DNA of 64,000 nucleotides. Origin: Cyclaneusma minus. Lineage: Eukaryota; Ascomycota; Leotiomycetes; Marthamycetales; Marthamycetaceae. The notes beneath the pieces were generated by a model that saw nothing but the letters and a program-made list of their open reading frames with translations, did no database searches and was not told where the DNA came from. The stretch spans positions 496,001 to 560,000 of the forward strand of contig JAKZHN010000017.1 in NCBI GenBank assembly GCA_037179335.1, read 5' to 3'. Shown here in pieces: positions 34,687 to 45,726 of the stretch; position 1 is the first letter of the stretch; every line of letters starts with the position of its first letter. The position numbers were made by a program, and so were the translations under genes.

Positions 34687-37610
34687 CTATCTCCCACGCC
34701 TGCGCGAACTCCCCGTACCCAGATCAATAGTCTTCATCTCCTCCAACAACCTCTGCGCCTCATTCTCATGACTTCGCGTCATACTATGCGAGCCATACGG
34801 CTGCACATCCCACACTTCACCGACTGGCACCTTGTGAGGCACAGGCGGTCCGCCGATAGTACCTCTATAGCCCTGCCCCTGCGCGTAGCTGTTGCCATAG
34901 CCCGGTCCAGGCCTCGCATTCTCGCCATAGTCAAAGGTAGCTGGTCTCTGCAGCGGCTTCGGGGCAAAGTCATCTCTGCTCCCGTTACTATAGCCGTGCG
35001 TATACATTCCATTGTCGTGGTGAGGTGATATGGGCGCTAGAGGGGAGCTGCCGGCAGCCATGCTGCTGATGAGTCCTGGGGCAGCCGACCCGGTGTGCCG
35101 GTGAGCGGGTTTCTTTTGCAGGCGGTTGCGGCCGGTCATGCTCGGAGTGGATGGGTCGGATGAGTTGCCACCATGAAAGACTGGGCTTGGATTTTGCATG
35201 CTCTGCGGTCTTCCTGCAACCTTCAGCTGGCGGCGGCCAGAGGTTGGCATGGGCTGAGCACCGCCGGGCGAAGGGCGCGAACGCAGAGGAGATTGGTCTA
35301 CTTGCTGAGACGCATATTTGGGACCTTTCGTCTCCGGCTCGGGTGCCCAGGAGTCTGGTGGCAGATGGTCTGAAGGATCAACCTCTTTGCCATTGTCCAA
35401 GATGATTTTTTCTTCCTCTTGAGGCTTAGTAGGAGCGCTAAAACTAGAAAACGAGATGGACGACGAGCCGGCAAGTTTGGGGTTCAGCGCATTGTACGAG
35501 TCGGGACCGAAAGGAACACCAGAAAGTCGTCGTTCTTCCGGTACCACAGGCGGAGCCGGAGATACAGATTTGCGTTTGATGGTACGGGTGTCGGGGGATA
35601 TAGCACGCGGCCTGACAGGGACAACCGCTGCTGAGTATGTGGCCGGTGCCATCTCCTGCTGGGACAAAGGATGTGGCCTGCTTTGCTGGTACTGCGGCGG
35701 CTCTATTTCCCTCCCACGGGGCGAGTTTCCAGCACTGTAGCTGTAGCGATTCTCGCGGTAGATCCTTTCGGACAGCTCTTGAGCGATGGTCGGGTCCATG
35801 CCAGGCACGAGAGCGACAGGGTGCTCGCGCATGTCATACGAACTACCACTGTAGGAGGGATCCTCCGAGTACCTCCTGTCCTGAATATGCCCGCGAAAAG
35901 GAGCACCTGAGCTCATCGACGAGGCATCTGTGAAGGGTGTCGAGCTGCTAGACAGATCATAGCTACTGCCAAACTGGTTGCTGAGAACGGTCGAGGCACC
36001 TGAGCGTGCTGTTGCCAGCGAATTGGCACTAGCTCTTCCATTAACATTCAGTGGCGCAGGTGAGGGTACTTCGTTGTATCTGCTGACAACCTGCGAAGGC
36101 ACCATGGCCTGGGAGGTATCTCCGCGGTATGATGACGAAGGGCGAGGCTCCATTGAGTCAGGGTCATCCTCAACGGATGGCTGCATCGAAGCATAGTTGT
36201 TGTGGTACCGGTCATCGAAAGAGTGATGCCTGGGTGCCATTACTTGGTTGTTCGCAACCTCGCGTGGTTCGTTCTGCTCGTGTTCATGGCGCATAGGATT
36301 ATAAGCTTGGTAGGAATGCTGCTGGGAATGATAAACGGGAGCCGTATTGTGACGATACTCTTCATGATCCTGAGGAGGGTAAACGGGAGCTGAATTATAA
36401 CGGTACTCTTCATGCTCCTGATGAGTGTATAATGGCGAGGGACGCTGTGAGTGGTGCGGCGATGTCGCATAGACTCCCTGGGGAGCAAAACTGGCAGATT
36501 GACTCGAGGGATTGCTCCTGTGGATAGGTGGTGGTGGAGGCGGACCGCCTGGACTTGGTGGTGGATCAAAGTCCTCAACAGCCGGCAGCTCATAAGGAGC
36601 AGAAGCATCTATTTGTGCATATGTCTCCTCATGCCGTCGATCGTAGGGGTCATATCCTGGGTCCCGACGCTCTGAAGATGTATCAGGCGGGCCTGAATCG
36701 TACCTTTCATACCTGCCGCCTGGTACGTTTCGGGAAGGGGGCGTAACCTGATGTGTCGTATGGCTGTGCACGGCCGGCTCGCTTTGAACATGATCTTGTT
36801 GCTGGTGTCGAGACTGACGAATAGGGGTATTGTACTCGAGGTCCTGGAGAGGTGACTTTTTGGGTACGAGAGGAGCGGCTGGCGACGGATGAACTCGAGG
36901 TGGTGTCTGGACATGGTTTGGGACGGCGGCGGCGGCAGCAGGAGCGGCGGCGGGAGAAGAGGTAGCACCCGTAGGGTTGACCGGCAGCGGTCGTCGTTTG
37001 ACCGGCGCCGCGATGGATCTGGGGCCACCCACGGTCTCTCTGGGTGCCGGCTGTACAGGCGCTGCAGCTGCTGCAGGTTTGCGCGGCTTCTCCTCCGTCT
37101 TATCAGGAAAGAAGGTGAGCTCGAGTCGAACCTCTCCAGCGTATTTTCCCTTGCAGGTCAGGCTATGCCAGCCATCGCTGGTTCCTTTCCTACGCCCAAT
37201 GACATCCTCAAGTCGCACCCAGGTCTCTCCAATAAGTTCGGTCTTCTTGTCGTCATTGAACACCGACACCTTCAATTGGTAGTAGTCAGGAGAGTCGTGG
37301 ACTTTGAAGCGGAGTTCCTTGTCCCTGCGGATCTTGGTCAGTCATGGATGGAAACTGGCATTGCGCAAGTTGCGAGCACTCACCAGCGAGGTGTCTGGCC
37401 TCCCCTGACATCAGTCTGGGTCTTCTTAGCCTCTTTCCCCAGGCGCGCAGCACAGTATGGATGCTGCTTCCCAATTGTCTTTCTGTTCGGCAGGTTCTTG
37501 GCCCGGTCGACAATAGCGATGAGCATGCCAATCTCTGGGCCATCGATGCTCATGTCGGCATAGATGCCGGCGGTGTGCTGCTGCAACGCAATCGTCTTTG
37601 CTGTGGCCAT
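34687..37610 (-). CDS. C2-domain cytokinesis protein (Inn1/Fic1-like)
   Basis: Exons 37610-37384 and 37324-34687, 954 aa; 59-nt intron joins TPRW|DKELRF. The N-terminus is a C2 domain (about residues 20-145): IGMLIAIVDRAKNLPNRKTI, KQHPYCAARLGKEAKKTQTD, YYQLKVSVFNDD, IGETWVRLEDVIGRRKGTSD, GEVRLELTFFPD. The remaining 800 residues are disordered, rich in Pro, Ser, Tyr and His, with many PxxP motifs. This matches fungal Inn1/Fic1, where the C2 domain works at the cleavage furrow and the PxxP motifs bind SH3 domains of Hof1/Cdc15 and Cyk3 (family knowledge). The tail is much longer than in yeast Inn1 (about 400 aa), as usual in filamentous fungi. Confidence 0.85.
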
Positions 37611-40326
37611 GGTGGTGATGTGGACCTGGACACGCCGTAATGGCGAATAGTGGGGATTCTACTTGGTGGTGCAGAATTGGCAGATGCTGATCGCGCTGAT
37701 CATCGTCGGAGCTCTGGTGAGCTCAGGAAGGAGTTTACTCGGCACTCGATGGATCGCAGCTTAGACGGTATGGGCGGATTTCGGAAGGGTAGGTGAGCCT
37801 CGTTCTTTGCAGAAGCGTGGAGTGGAGAAGCAGGTGGAGTGGGAATTGGGATTATTGAGTAAACAACCGATAGCTCCAATATGGGAGGTTGGGCGCGATG
37901 TCTGCTCAGACTCAGCAATAGACGGCCGCTTGCGGGAGCATGGCAGAGGCTACAGCACCTCAAAATGCGCGTGGCTGAGATTTGCCTTTTTGAGGAGGCT
38001 GGGCGAGCAGGAAGCGACAGGGATCTCTGGTGGCGCCAAGCCTTCTCCACAACTAATGTCTTGCAGGTGCAGAATGTCTTGAACGGAGGTCGTTGATGTT
38101 GTAAACAACAATTTATTTGCGAGGATTATTCTACGACAACGACAACGACAATAATCAGCATCGACGATGAAGCCTTCCATGGGACGTCGAGATTGCATTG
38201 CGATGACGGCAGGCCTCGTCGCACGAGCCAGGCCTAGCGGGGATCTAGCTGCTACCAAAAATATCCATTCCGCGGTAAACAGAATGCCCCGCCAGGACAT
38301 CGATCTTTGAACGTGGTACGACTTGCGATTTCCGCCTTCTGGAATTGAATCTGAGACGTTTCGGATCTCTCGGACTTAACTCCAGCAACGCGACAGAAGG
38401 GCGCAAATATCACACTACGAAAGGCTTGGGGCTGGAGACCGGCAGCGCCCCAGCTCCGCTCTATATTGCCGTACCTGACATCAACTCCCAAGTCCAATAG
38501 CTGACGCCCGCCCAGCTTCGTAAGCTCGCAATTCTCTTGTTTCCTGCTATTCCAGCCAAACCGGTTTGGATTTTGGAACACAGCTGCCAAGCTCAGCTGG
38601 TCAAGGTCACGGCTCGCATTGAACACAGTCTCGAAAAGAACATCCAGGAACCTGGATCCTCACCATGGCAACACCCGCAGGCTGATCCCCGACGCACCGA
38701 TCGACCACGCAACATGAAGCATTTCAAGGCACCAAGGCACGAAAGAACACACGGACCACTGCTTAATATGAACAGTACTCGATGCGAAGATAGCGAGCGA
38801 CGCCCAGACCAGTTCTCGTCGATGTGCAACAAAACGAGCGCTGAGATCCGCCGGCCTGGGCATGCACGGCAGGAGGATTCTGGAAGCTCGACGTGCGTGC
38901 CGAGGCCATGGTTTGCAGGAGAAACGAGGTTGAGTGACAGGGCACTGCAGAAGGATGACATTCTACCGCCCCATGCTACAATCGTGCGCAAGTCAGACTA
39001 TCGAAGTCGGAAGACTCGCGGATTGAATGGCAGGGCTTTGTTGTCGTTTCCGGTTCAGTTTCTTATAACGCGATTATCATGCTTCAATGTTGCTGACCAT
39101 ATTGCCGACACACTACTGACTTCCGAAATGCAAAGAACCTTAATCTTGGGGCGAGTCCGGACACTCGGTATTCCAATTACTGGATCATCGGATTCCTCTC
39201 GGAGTCCGAAAAAACCACGACGTACGACAAAACTTGAATGCTCGAGACATGATTGGCCTTCATAGAAATGGATGGCGGATGCCCGATGCCCGAGTTGGTC
39301 GGAACTCCATCCTTCTTCTGACGCTCCGGACCTTCGAATCAAGGACAATATTTCCACATCAATCACTATATGCCTACAGTTGGGTGAAAAACGTCTGAAT
39401 CCCGCCTTTAGTAATCAGGAAGATCCCCAAGATGGGGAATCTTCTCAAGAATCGGCAATATCCCCAGTAATAATAAAAAAATCATGTGTGATTAGCGATA
39501 TTCCAAAGAACCCGGGAATTTCAAACCTTAAAAAATACAGCAAAGTACACTCTGGCTACTGCTGCATATTGATTTCAAAAGGGGGTGCAGACTGTTTTTC
39601 GTTCCACTGTAAGTAAGACATTCGAGTCGAAGATCAGGAGTAGTTTGATTGAGTATGTGCCATATACACAACTCCAATAATGGATTCGCTAGACTGCTTT
39701 CTAGCGTTTAGTCATCTACAAATAGAGGCCAAAGACCAGGTTTTGAAGTCGTCTAACGTCGAAGACAGCTAAGCTCACTGTATTTTGATTTCAGTGCTAG
39801 AGTGCATGTGGATAACGCAGTCTCGGCCCCTGAAGTTCGAAGTTTAGACTAAGATATAAGATAGGAAAGGGAATTGGGTGTTGAAGAATCTCGGATTCTT
39901 TTGCATTCCTTTGGATTCCATGTTTCCACTACGTTTATTCAAATCCCGTTTCGATTCTGTCTTTTCTCGTAGATCGTGGCTCTGAAGTCATCGATTTGCA
40001 TATTGCCTCTCCTCTTCGGGCAAGAGCATTGGGAAGACTCACTAGACACTAAGCAGTAAGCAGCAGTCTTTCAAACAGGGACAAGACGCAACGGAAGAGA
40101 AACAGAATCAAGGGTTTTGGCAATTGCACCTATCAGGCCGCTGTTACTCCCCATGTTTGATGGAAGGGCTTCTGCCATCATTCTATATATTTTGGTCGAT
40201 GCTGCACGTGCCGCTGGTGGCTGTTTTAGGGGGCAGTCAAGGGACTCGTGCCATGATCCTTCATGATTCTGGTATCTCTCCTTAACCTTTCTATCGCGTT
40301 ATACCTAAACTCCACAGATTCGTCGC
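37611..40326. other. gene-poor region
   Basis: About 2.7 kb without a supported gene, apart from the MITE-like element at 39377-39609. Opposing frames at 38537-39265 (+) and 38593-38991 (-) have random-looking composition and no motifs. The first 500 bp probably is the promoter of the C2-domain gene. Confidence 0.45.
39377..39609. mobile_element. MITE-like element with CAGT termini and AATATT units
   Basis: Left terminus CAGTTGGGTGAAAAACGTCT... (39377-39406), right terminus reads CAGTGGAACGAAAAACAGTC... on the reverse strand (39609 downward). Both are flanked by TA (39375-39376, 39610-39611). The ends match those of the element at 13054-13309. Inside are degenerate units (about 39415-39520): GGAATCTTCTCAAGAATCG, GCAATATCCCCAG. 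No coding capacity. Confidence 0.7.
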
Positions 40327-40988
40327 TCAACTCTTACTATGCACGCAAAGCGCAATTCCACACAATGACAATATCATCCCAATAGCCGTATCCCTGCTGA
40401 TAACTTTCTTCTCGACATACCACTCGCCCAGCACCGTAAACAGAAACGCCAACGAGTTCGTAATCGGGACCGTAAGGCTGAGTTCTGCATCAAGTAATAT
40501 CTCGTCGTCAGCAATTGCAAACACATAGATACCTTAAATCCATGTCTCGTTATCCACTCTTCCTCGCCCCGTCAGCCCAAACTCCCAATCCGTCAGGAGC
40601 TCCAGCTCGGATCTCACTCCCACACACGCCCCAATCCAACCCTAAAAAACGAAAAAAAAAGGCGCAAAAACTCACCAGCCTGGCCAATCAACAAAAAGAA
40701 CCACACACTCCCCGTCAAGTTGATCACCAACGGCACCGCATACCGCCAATCTCTCAACAAATCCAGCACCGCCAACGCACCCCCATACACCTTGCTCTTC
40801 ACCCAACTGTGTTTCACATCCGGCCTTTCCAGAACGGGATGTGGAGGAGATTCGTGATTCACGGCCGCGCGGCGGATGAAAGGGGTTGTGAAACCCCAGG
40901 CTAGGCCTATGAGGAGGAAGCCGATTATGTAGTTGATTATTGGTGGGGATGGTGTGGGTGTGGAGGGTGTTGGGGTGGTGTCTGCCAT
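40327..40988 (-). CDS. TMEM234-family small membrane protein
   Basis: Exons 40988-40676 and 40484-40327, 156 aa. Four hydrophobic helices: INYIIGFLLIGLAWGFTTPF, a central helix at VPLVINLTGSVWFFLLIGQA, LTVPITNSLAFLFTVLGEWY and IGMILSLCGIALCV. The LSLTVPITNSLAFLFT block is the hallmark of TMEM234 (DMT-like half transporter). The 191-nt intron (GTGAGT...branch TGCTGAC...TGCAG) joins GQA|ELSLTV. The frame is open upstream to 41123 but the ATG at 40988 (MADTTPTPSTP) fits the family better. Function unknown; drug/metabolite-transporter superfamily relationship suggests transport or ER membrane role. Confidence 0.85.
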
Positions 40989-42419
40989 TGTGGATGTGTT
41001 GAGGAGGGAGCGGTTGTGGTGGCTTGAGAAGAGGAGCGGAGATGCCAGGGGTAGGTGTGGCTTTTGCGGGGAAGCCGTTGCGATGGTCAATTGGTCATCG
41101 GGGGCTCGTGGAGTGAGGCGCAATCGTAGATCGAAAATGACGGACTGGGCTGGCGATGGGGTGGGATTTTGGGCGGCTTCGAAGGACTCGAGGAATGTCG
41201 TTGATAGCTCAAGTCGTACCGCGCCGGCCGCGTCAGGAATCCCTGCTCCAACTTAAGCGCGCATTCGGGGTGACCGTTAGTGGGATGCCGCGGCTCGACC
41301 TCCTATCGTTTGTTCTGTTAAGATGTTGAGAATTGGAAATCAGATAATGACGCAACGGGCTTCAATCTTGAAACCCGAATTTCTAAGCAGGTTGATTGAC
41401 GACTACCTATAGGTTTGGACCGAGGCTGTAACGTTGTGCAAGAGATGCATCATCGTCGATCGGGCATTATTTTCGGAGCTGGTCCGCTTCGGGATTTCCG
41501 CCTTTCTAAGCCCGAGTTTGTGCTACCTGAAACGGCTCCGACTGCCGAATCTGGGGTAATAAGTATCAACGTCGTTAAGAGGTCATAGCTATCATGAGCT
41601 TGATTAAACTACTCTAATTATTATTTCGGGCTTAATCGAGATTACTCAGGTGGTTTAGGTTTGGATTTGATCTCATTCTATTTCTCTAAGAGTGTAACTA
41701 CGACCTACGAGGCTTGGTCCTAGACCCCTTTGTGTTTATAATTTTAGTGAAGTAAAAAGAAAGAAACTAAAAAAAACTGGTGCGATTTAACTGGATGAGA
41801 TCATGAGAACAATAGTGTCGGACGGTCTTGGGTCTGACACCTTAGAGTCCTGATAAACGCCAATAGATTATGGATATTTGCTCGTCTGAGTTCAAGTTCG
41901 GATACGGCAATACGGTCCCAACAATAGGTCGACAATATAGAAGCATTGATGTATTTTCAAATCTGTTCTCGCGCAGAGTAGATTTTGATCCTATATACCC
42001 AGGTTCTAAGGACCGAAATCCGCTCCTGACAGCAGGACAGAGCTCAATCCGTCGTATTCCAAGAACCAGTCTCGCCAATACCAACGAAGCCCCACATCAA
42101 CCAGCGCCTATAAGTGCTGTGTCTCCAGGACAAGCCACGCAAGAGAAGAGAGATAACCCACGATTCCGAACTTCCATAAACGCCAATAAACGCCGAGTTT
42201 CCCTATTGCAAGCTCAAGACCGAGTAACTCGCCCTGGACCATCACTTGACATGAGAGCTGTCCAGCAGCACAAATCATTGGCGTCTAGCTCTCAGCCACC
42301 TCTGAACCTGTCTCAGACTAGGGTCTTCGGACGTCCAGCGTCCAACCTGATAATCACTCGCTCGTAAGTCGTGATAAATTTGTTCATCCGTAATACCAGC
42401 AAGCTCCTATCACCACATA
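40989..42419. other. intergenic, partly A+T-rich
   Basis: About 1.4 kb. Segment 41560-41800 is clearly A+T-rich and rich in TA, possibly an old mutated repeat. A + strand frame at 41870-42367 (165 codons, MDICSSEFKFGYG...) follows it; it has no recognisable motif and I cannot tell whether it is a gene. Confidence 0.4.
41870..42367 (+). CDS. Possible small hypothetical protein
   Basis: Open frame of 165 codons, MDICSSEFKFGYGNTVPTIG..., rich in Ser, Arg, Asn and Pro, with no hydrophobic core, signal peptide or family motif. It abuts an A+T-rich segment and is convergent with the gene at 42420-43191. It might be a lineage-specific gene or chance. Confidence 0.2.
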   Translation: MDICSSEFKFGYGNTVPTIGRQYRSIDVFSNLFSRRVDFDPIYPGSKDRNPLLTAGQSSIRRIPRTSLANTNEAPHQPAPISAVSPGQATQEKRDNPRFRTSINANKRRVSLLQAQDRVTRPGPSLDMRAVQQHKSLASSSQPPLNLSQTRVFGRPASNLIITRS

Positions 42420-43191
42420 TCAGTAAAGTTCTCCACCAAGATTCTTCCCATTTTCGTAAGAAGACAGGAGTGCTATAACATGAATATTGACAATAAAGAT
42501 AAGACAACTCACTGCCCGCAAAGCCTCATCGCAAGCTGCCAACTGCCCCTGATGTGCCGTCGTCGGCCTCTGTCCCATCAACACCTGCTCCCTCCACCCA
42601 CACCATCTCTGCACTGCCGCCTGCCTCAGCCGGATTTTCTGTCCTTCATGCCGCCTCGCAAACGCATCTAGCAGAACTTGCAACAGCTCTGCTTTTGCTT
42701 GCTCATGGGGCCCTCCTCTGGTTCGCGGCACAGATGTGTCAGCCGCTACATCGAGGATGTGTTGACCGTCGATAGCGCACTGGCGAAGTACAGCCCAGCC
42801 CTCGGTCCAGTAGTCGTCACTGTGGGGTGGATCGGTCGAAACGGCAGAAATGTAGTACTGCAGTGCGCGGAAGTCGGATAGGAGATCGGCGACACGAACG
42901 GTGCGTGCGTCGTTGTCTGTTGGGAAGTGTTAGTTTCTAATAGGGGTTTAGGGGCAAAATTATTTGGTAGGAGTTGAGGACTGATTGAATGGGCATTGGG
43001 GGAAGTAGCGGAGATTATTAGGAGCAACTAGCTGTTTGCTAACGAGTCTTACTTCCTAATACGGTAGGATTCGGACACGGTGGTAATTGTAGAAGGAGTT
43101 GGGATAGCCAACGGGTGCAGCTGAGCTGGGGTCTCGGAAGGTCACGCTGGGGAGACTAGAGAGATATGAAACACTTACACCCGTCCGCCAT
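42420..43191 (-). CDS. Uncharacterised helical protein
   Basis: Model: exons 43191-43179 (MADG + 1 nt) and 42916-42420, 169 aa. The second exon is strongly protein-like: NDARTVRVADLLSDFRALQY, WAVLRQCAIDGQHILDVAAD, AELLQVLLDAFARRHEGQKI, all amphipathic helices. The acceptor is CCAACAG after AACTAAC; donor T|GTAAGT; the implied intron is 262 nt. The frame is also open upstream of 43191 (LSERHSTIETFAKNVQAMAD), so the true start may lie further up behind another intron. At the 3' end a GTGAGT at ALRA| and TATAG 40 nt later give an alternative C-terminus HSCLLTKMGRILVEN. Family not recognised. Confidence 0.45.
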
Positions 43192-44686
43192 TGCTTGAAC
43201 GTTTTTTGCAAAAGTCTCGATAGTCGAGTGTCGTTCTGAGAGGGAATCGGATAATAGTAATAGGATATATCGAGAATGAGAATCAGAGGAATAAGGTTGA
43301 AAGACTGACAGCACAACTCAGGTCGCTTTCAACTTGCAAAACTCAAACTTGGTAGAACAATTCGAGTCTGTGAAATGAAAGACAACTTCAGATGAGACTG
43401 TTTGAGATCAGAAGACCGGATATCGAACGCCACGGCTCCCATATGTATTCCACATCCACACTCATAGGACCCGTCGTACTCAAGACTTACCCCCATTTCT
43501 CAACTCGACCCCTCCCTCCCCATCCTCGGTGGCTGGCTGCCACCGAACGATTCTGTGTATCCATCACAAGTCTTGCTCCACACGGTGTCGCAAGCTCAAA
43601 GCTGTCCCAAGCGGCTGCTGAGCTGCATTCGACGGCGGCAGAGCCACGCTTATCGAAGCACTAGCCAGCGCGTCTATATCGATGAGGCAGTCATAAGTCC
43701 CATTATCAAAAACCCCGGTCTCTTTCAGGCCATCCTGCGCCGGCAAGCGTACTCGATCCAGGTTAGGATATCCTACAAGGTGCAGGTCGAGGTAAAAGCA
43801 TGAAGAGCCTCAAGAATAGACCACTCGGTCGGTATTTGCGCCATGCAGTTCGCTTATGGCCAGCTGGAAGAGCACAAATGCACGAGGAACGCCACATACG
43901 CCAGAAAAACCGCTGCGTCGCCAAACCGCGTGCTGAAGTCCGCTCAACTATCCTATTCCGGCAACGCACAGAGGGGCGCAGACCAGCGCTGGAGACTTGG
44001 GACCGGGTAGAGCTGAGCACCACATGTGCGAAGTGCATGAGTCCACTTCAGATCTGGTGCAATCAGTCGAATCACACGTGGGACAAGATCGTCTTTTACT
44101 TTACCGCAGACGCGACAAGCGGAACGGCTCGGAGATCCCCATGCAGCGGTCACGGAAAGGGTGTGGGCGCGGGTACTCCCCTGCCATGCCATCGTTGGGA
44201 CAAACACCACGTCAACGGGCATCGTACTAATGCCTGCGGCTAATTCTTATTCAATTAGTTCTCCGCCAATACTTGCTCTGTTCCTGGAAAACGATGCCAT
44301 GTGTCACATCCCGCACCATGTCCTCGGTGATACCTATTCCTGGCTGTTGCACCGTCGAGCTAGCCTTACCCCTTGGCATCCACCATCAAGCCATCACGAG
44401 GCTGTGTTGCCAAAAGTTGACAGCGATATTGATGAATAATACGCAGAAATTGAACTACTCACTGTTTCAATGTCACCAGCTGCACGCTTCCAGGAAGCAC
44501 TGCCCCGTGATGAAAGTTGTTGAGCACCGAAAAGGAATCCCGTGGACTGGATTGGAACTTTGGATGGCTCATAGCTGATGGTACACGGTCTCTGGATTCG
44601 AAACCATTGGTTGAAGAAGCATTTGAAATACGGTCCTGGCCTGGAAACTCCCTTCCATTCATCATCCCGGATTCCCACATTCCAGT
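43192..44686. other. intergenic with interrupted reverse-strand coding-like segments
   Basis: About 1.5 kb. On the reverse strand, 44222-43564, protein-like stretches (ADFSTRFGDAAVFLAYVAF, MAQIPTEWSILEALHAF, GYPNLDRVRLPAQDGLKETG) are split by in-frame stops and one frame change. This may be a decayed gene or an unresolved multi-intron gene. Confidence 0.35.
43564..44222 (-). pseudogene. Possible gene remnant
   Basis: Reverse-strand reading from 44222 gives protein-like sequence interrupted by TAG and TGA near 43950, a TAA near 43850 and a +1 shift near 43785, then an uninterrupted stretch ending ALSLRHRVEQDL and a stop at 43564. No family recognised, and splicing around the breaks was not convincing. 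It could instead be a spliced gene I failed to resolve. Confidence 0.2.
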
Positions 44687-45726
44687 TTAGTCCTTCTCCG
44701 CGATGGCTTGTAACCGCTCGTCAATCTCTTCCTCAGTCAGAGCCCTGAAGCCGGGATCTGTTCCTTCCGAACCGTCTGCCTTCGGTCCTCCTACGATACC
44801 GATCTCCAATTCGCCCTTCTTGAAATCCACGCTGAGCACGGTGCTCAGGGTGGTGATTCCAAGTTCAACCACATCCTCCCATGTACCATCTGCGTAATCC
44901 TTGTTCTTGAGCTTCTTCTCCAGGTGATTGAACGCTTCCTGCTGCTTGGGTCCCGACGCCGTACCCTTGTAGCCAGTATAGTAACCAGCTGGGTCACACT
45001 TGTACAGTTGCGGGCCGTTCTCAGAATCGAGGGAGATGAGGGTGATTGCGACTCCGTAAGGGCGCATGTAAGCCTAGGGGAAGGTGTCAGTAAGGCGGAT
45101 TCCTCATGAACGATAGTGGCGCTCATACCCTCTGAGTGTAGACCTGGCTGATGTTTGCAAGTCTCTTGGCTAGAGCATCACAAGGCATCTCGTATCCATA
45201 TTTGTAGCGGAATTCAGCAGCTTCACCTATCGCGCGTTGCACAAAAGCTCTGGCATCGGCGATCGAACCCGTCATCACGCAGCCAACGGATGGCGAAAGC
45301 TTGAAGATGTGGGAGACGGAAGAGGGGTCGATGAGCTTGTCCTGTACAGCACACTCTCAGCTGAGTTCTCCCTTCAGACCGGCGACGATCGACGTACGGG
45401 AACCTTCTTCTGCGACAGAACGACGGCACAATCCTTTCCCCTTATGCCAACCGACATGATGTTGGCAGCTGTGATTGCCTTGAAGGCATACTCTGTTCGA
45501 GTGGCAAGGGTCAGCGCATGTTGAAGCTACAAGTGAAGTTGAAGCTCCAGCGGAGTGGAGGACGGGGCAGGATGACAGAAGGGTGGGTAGCCTACCGACT
45601 TGGTACAGTCGACCTTGATCGGAGAAAATGGTGATGTGTCTGTCATAGCCGGTGTCTATAGCTGGTCAGCAGAAGCTCCAACGAGGCTGGGCGCACGAGC
45701 TGGCAAGGCAGATACATACTCGACAT
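44687..45726 (-). CDS. SCL1: 20S proteasome subunit alpha-1 (Scl1)
   Basis: Exons 45726-45720, 45655-45596, 45492-45398, 45341-45129 and 45073-44687, 253 aa. N-terminus MSNTGYDRHITIFSDQGRLY followed by QVEYAFKAI, the alpha-type proteasome signature. Next are VGIRGKDCAVVLSQKKVPDK, SIADARAFVQRAIGEAAEFR and C-terminal RPYGVAITLISLDSENGPQL with DPAGYYTGYKGTASGPKQQE, closest to alpha-1 (yeast Scl1, human PSMA6). It forms part of the outer ring that gates the 20S core. The first coding exon is only 7 nt (ATGTCGA); introns are 64, 103, 56 and 55 nt. Divergent from the WKF gene across a repeat-bearing promoter. Confidence 0.95.

Noticed and set aside
38537..39265. 242-codon + strand frame
   Set aside because: Composition is random-looking, overlaps an equally long reverse frame, has no motif, hydrophobic core or splice context.
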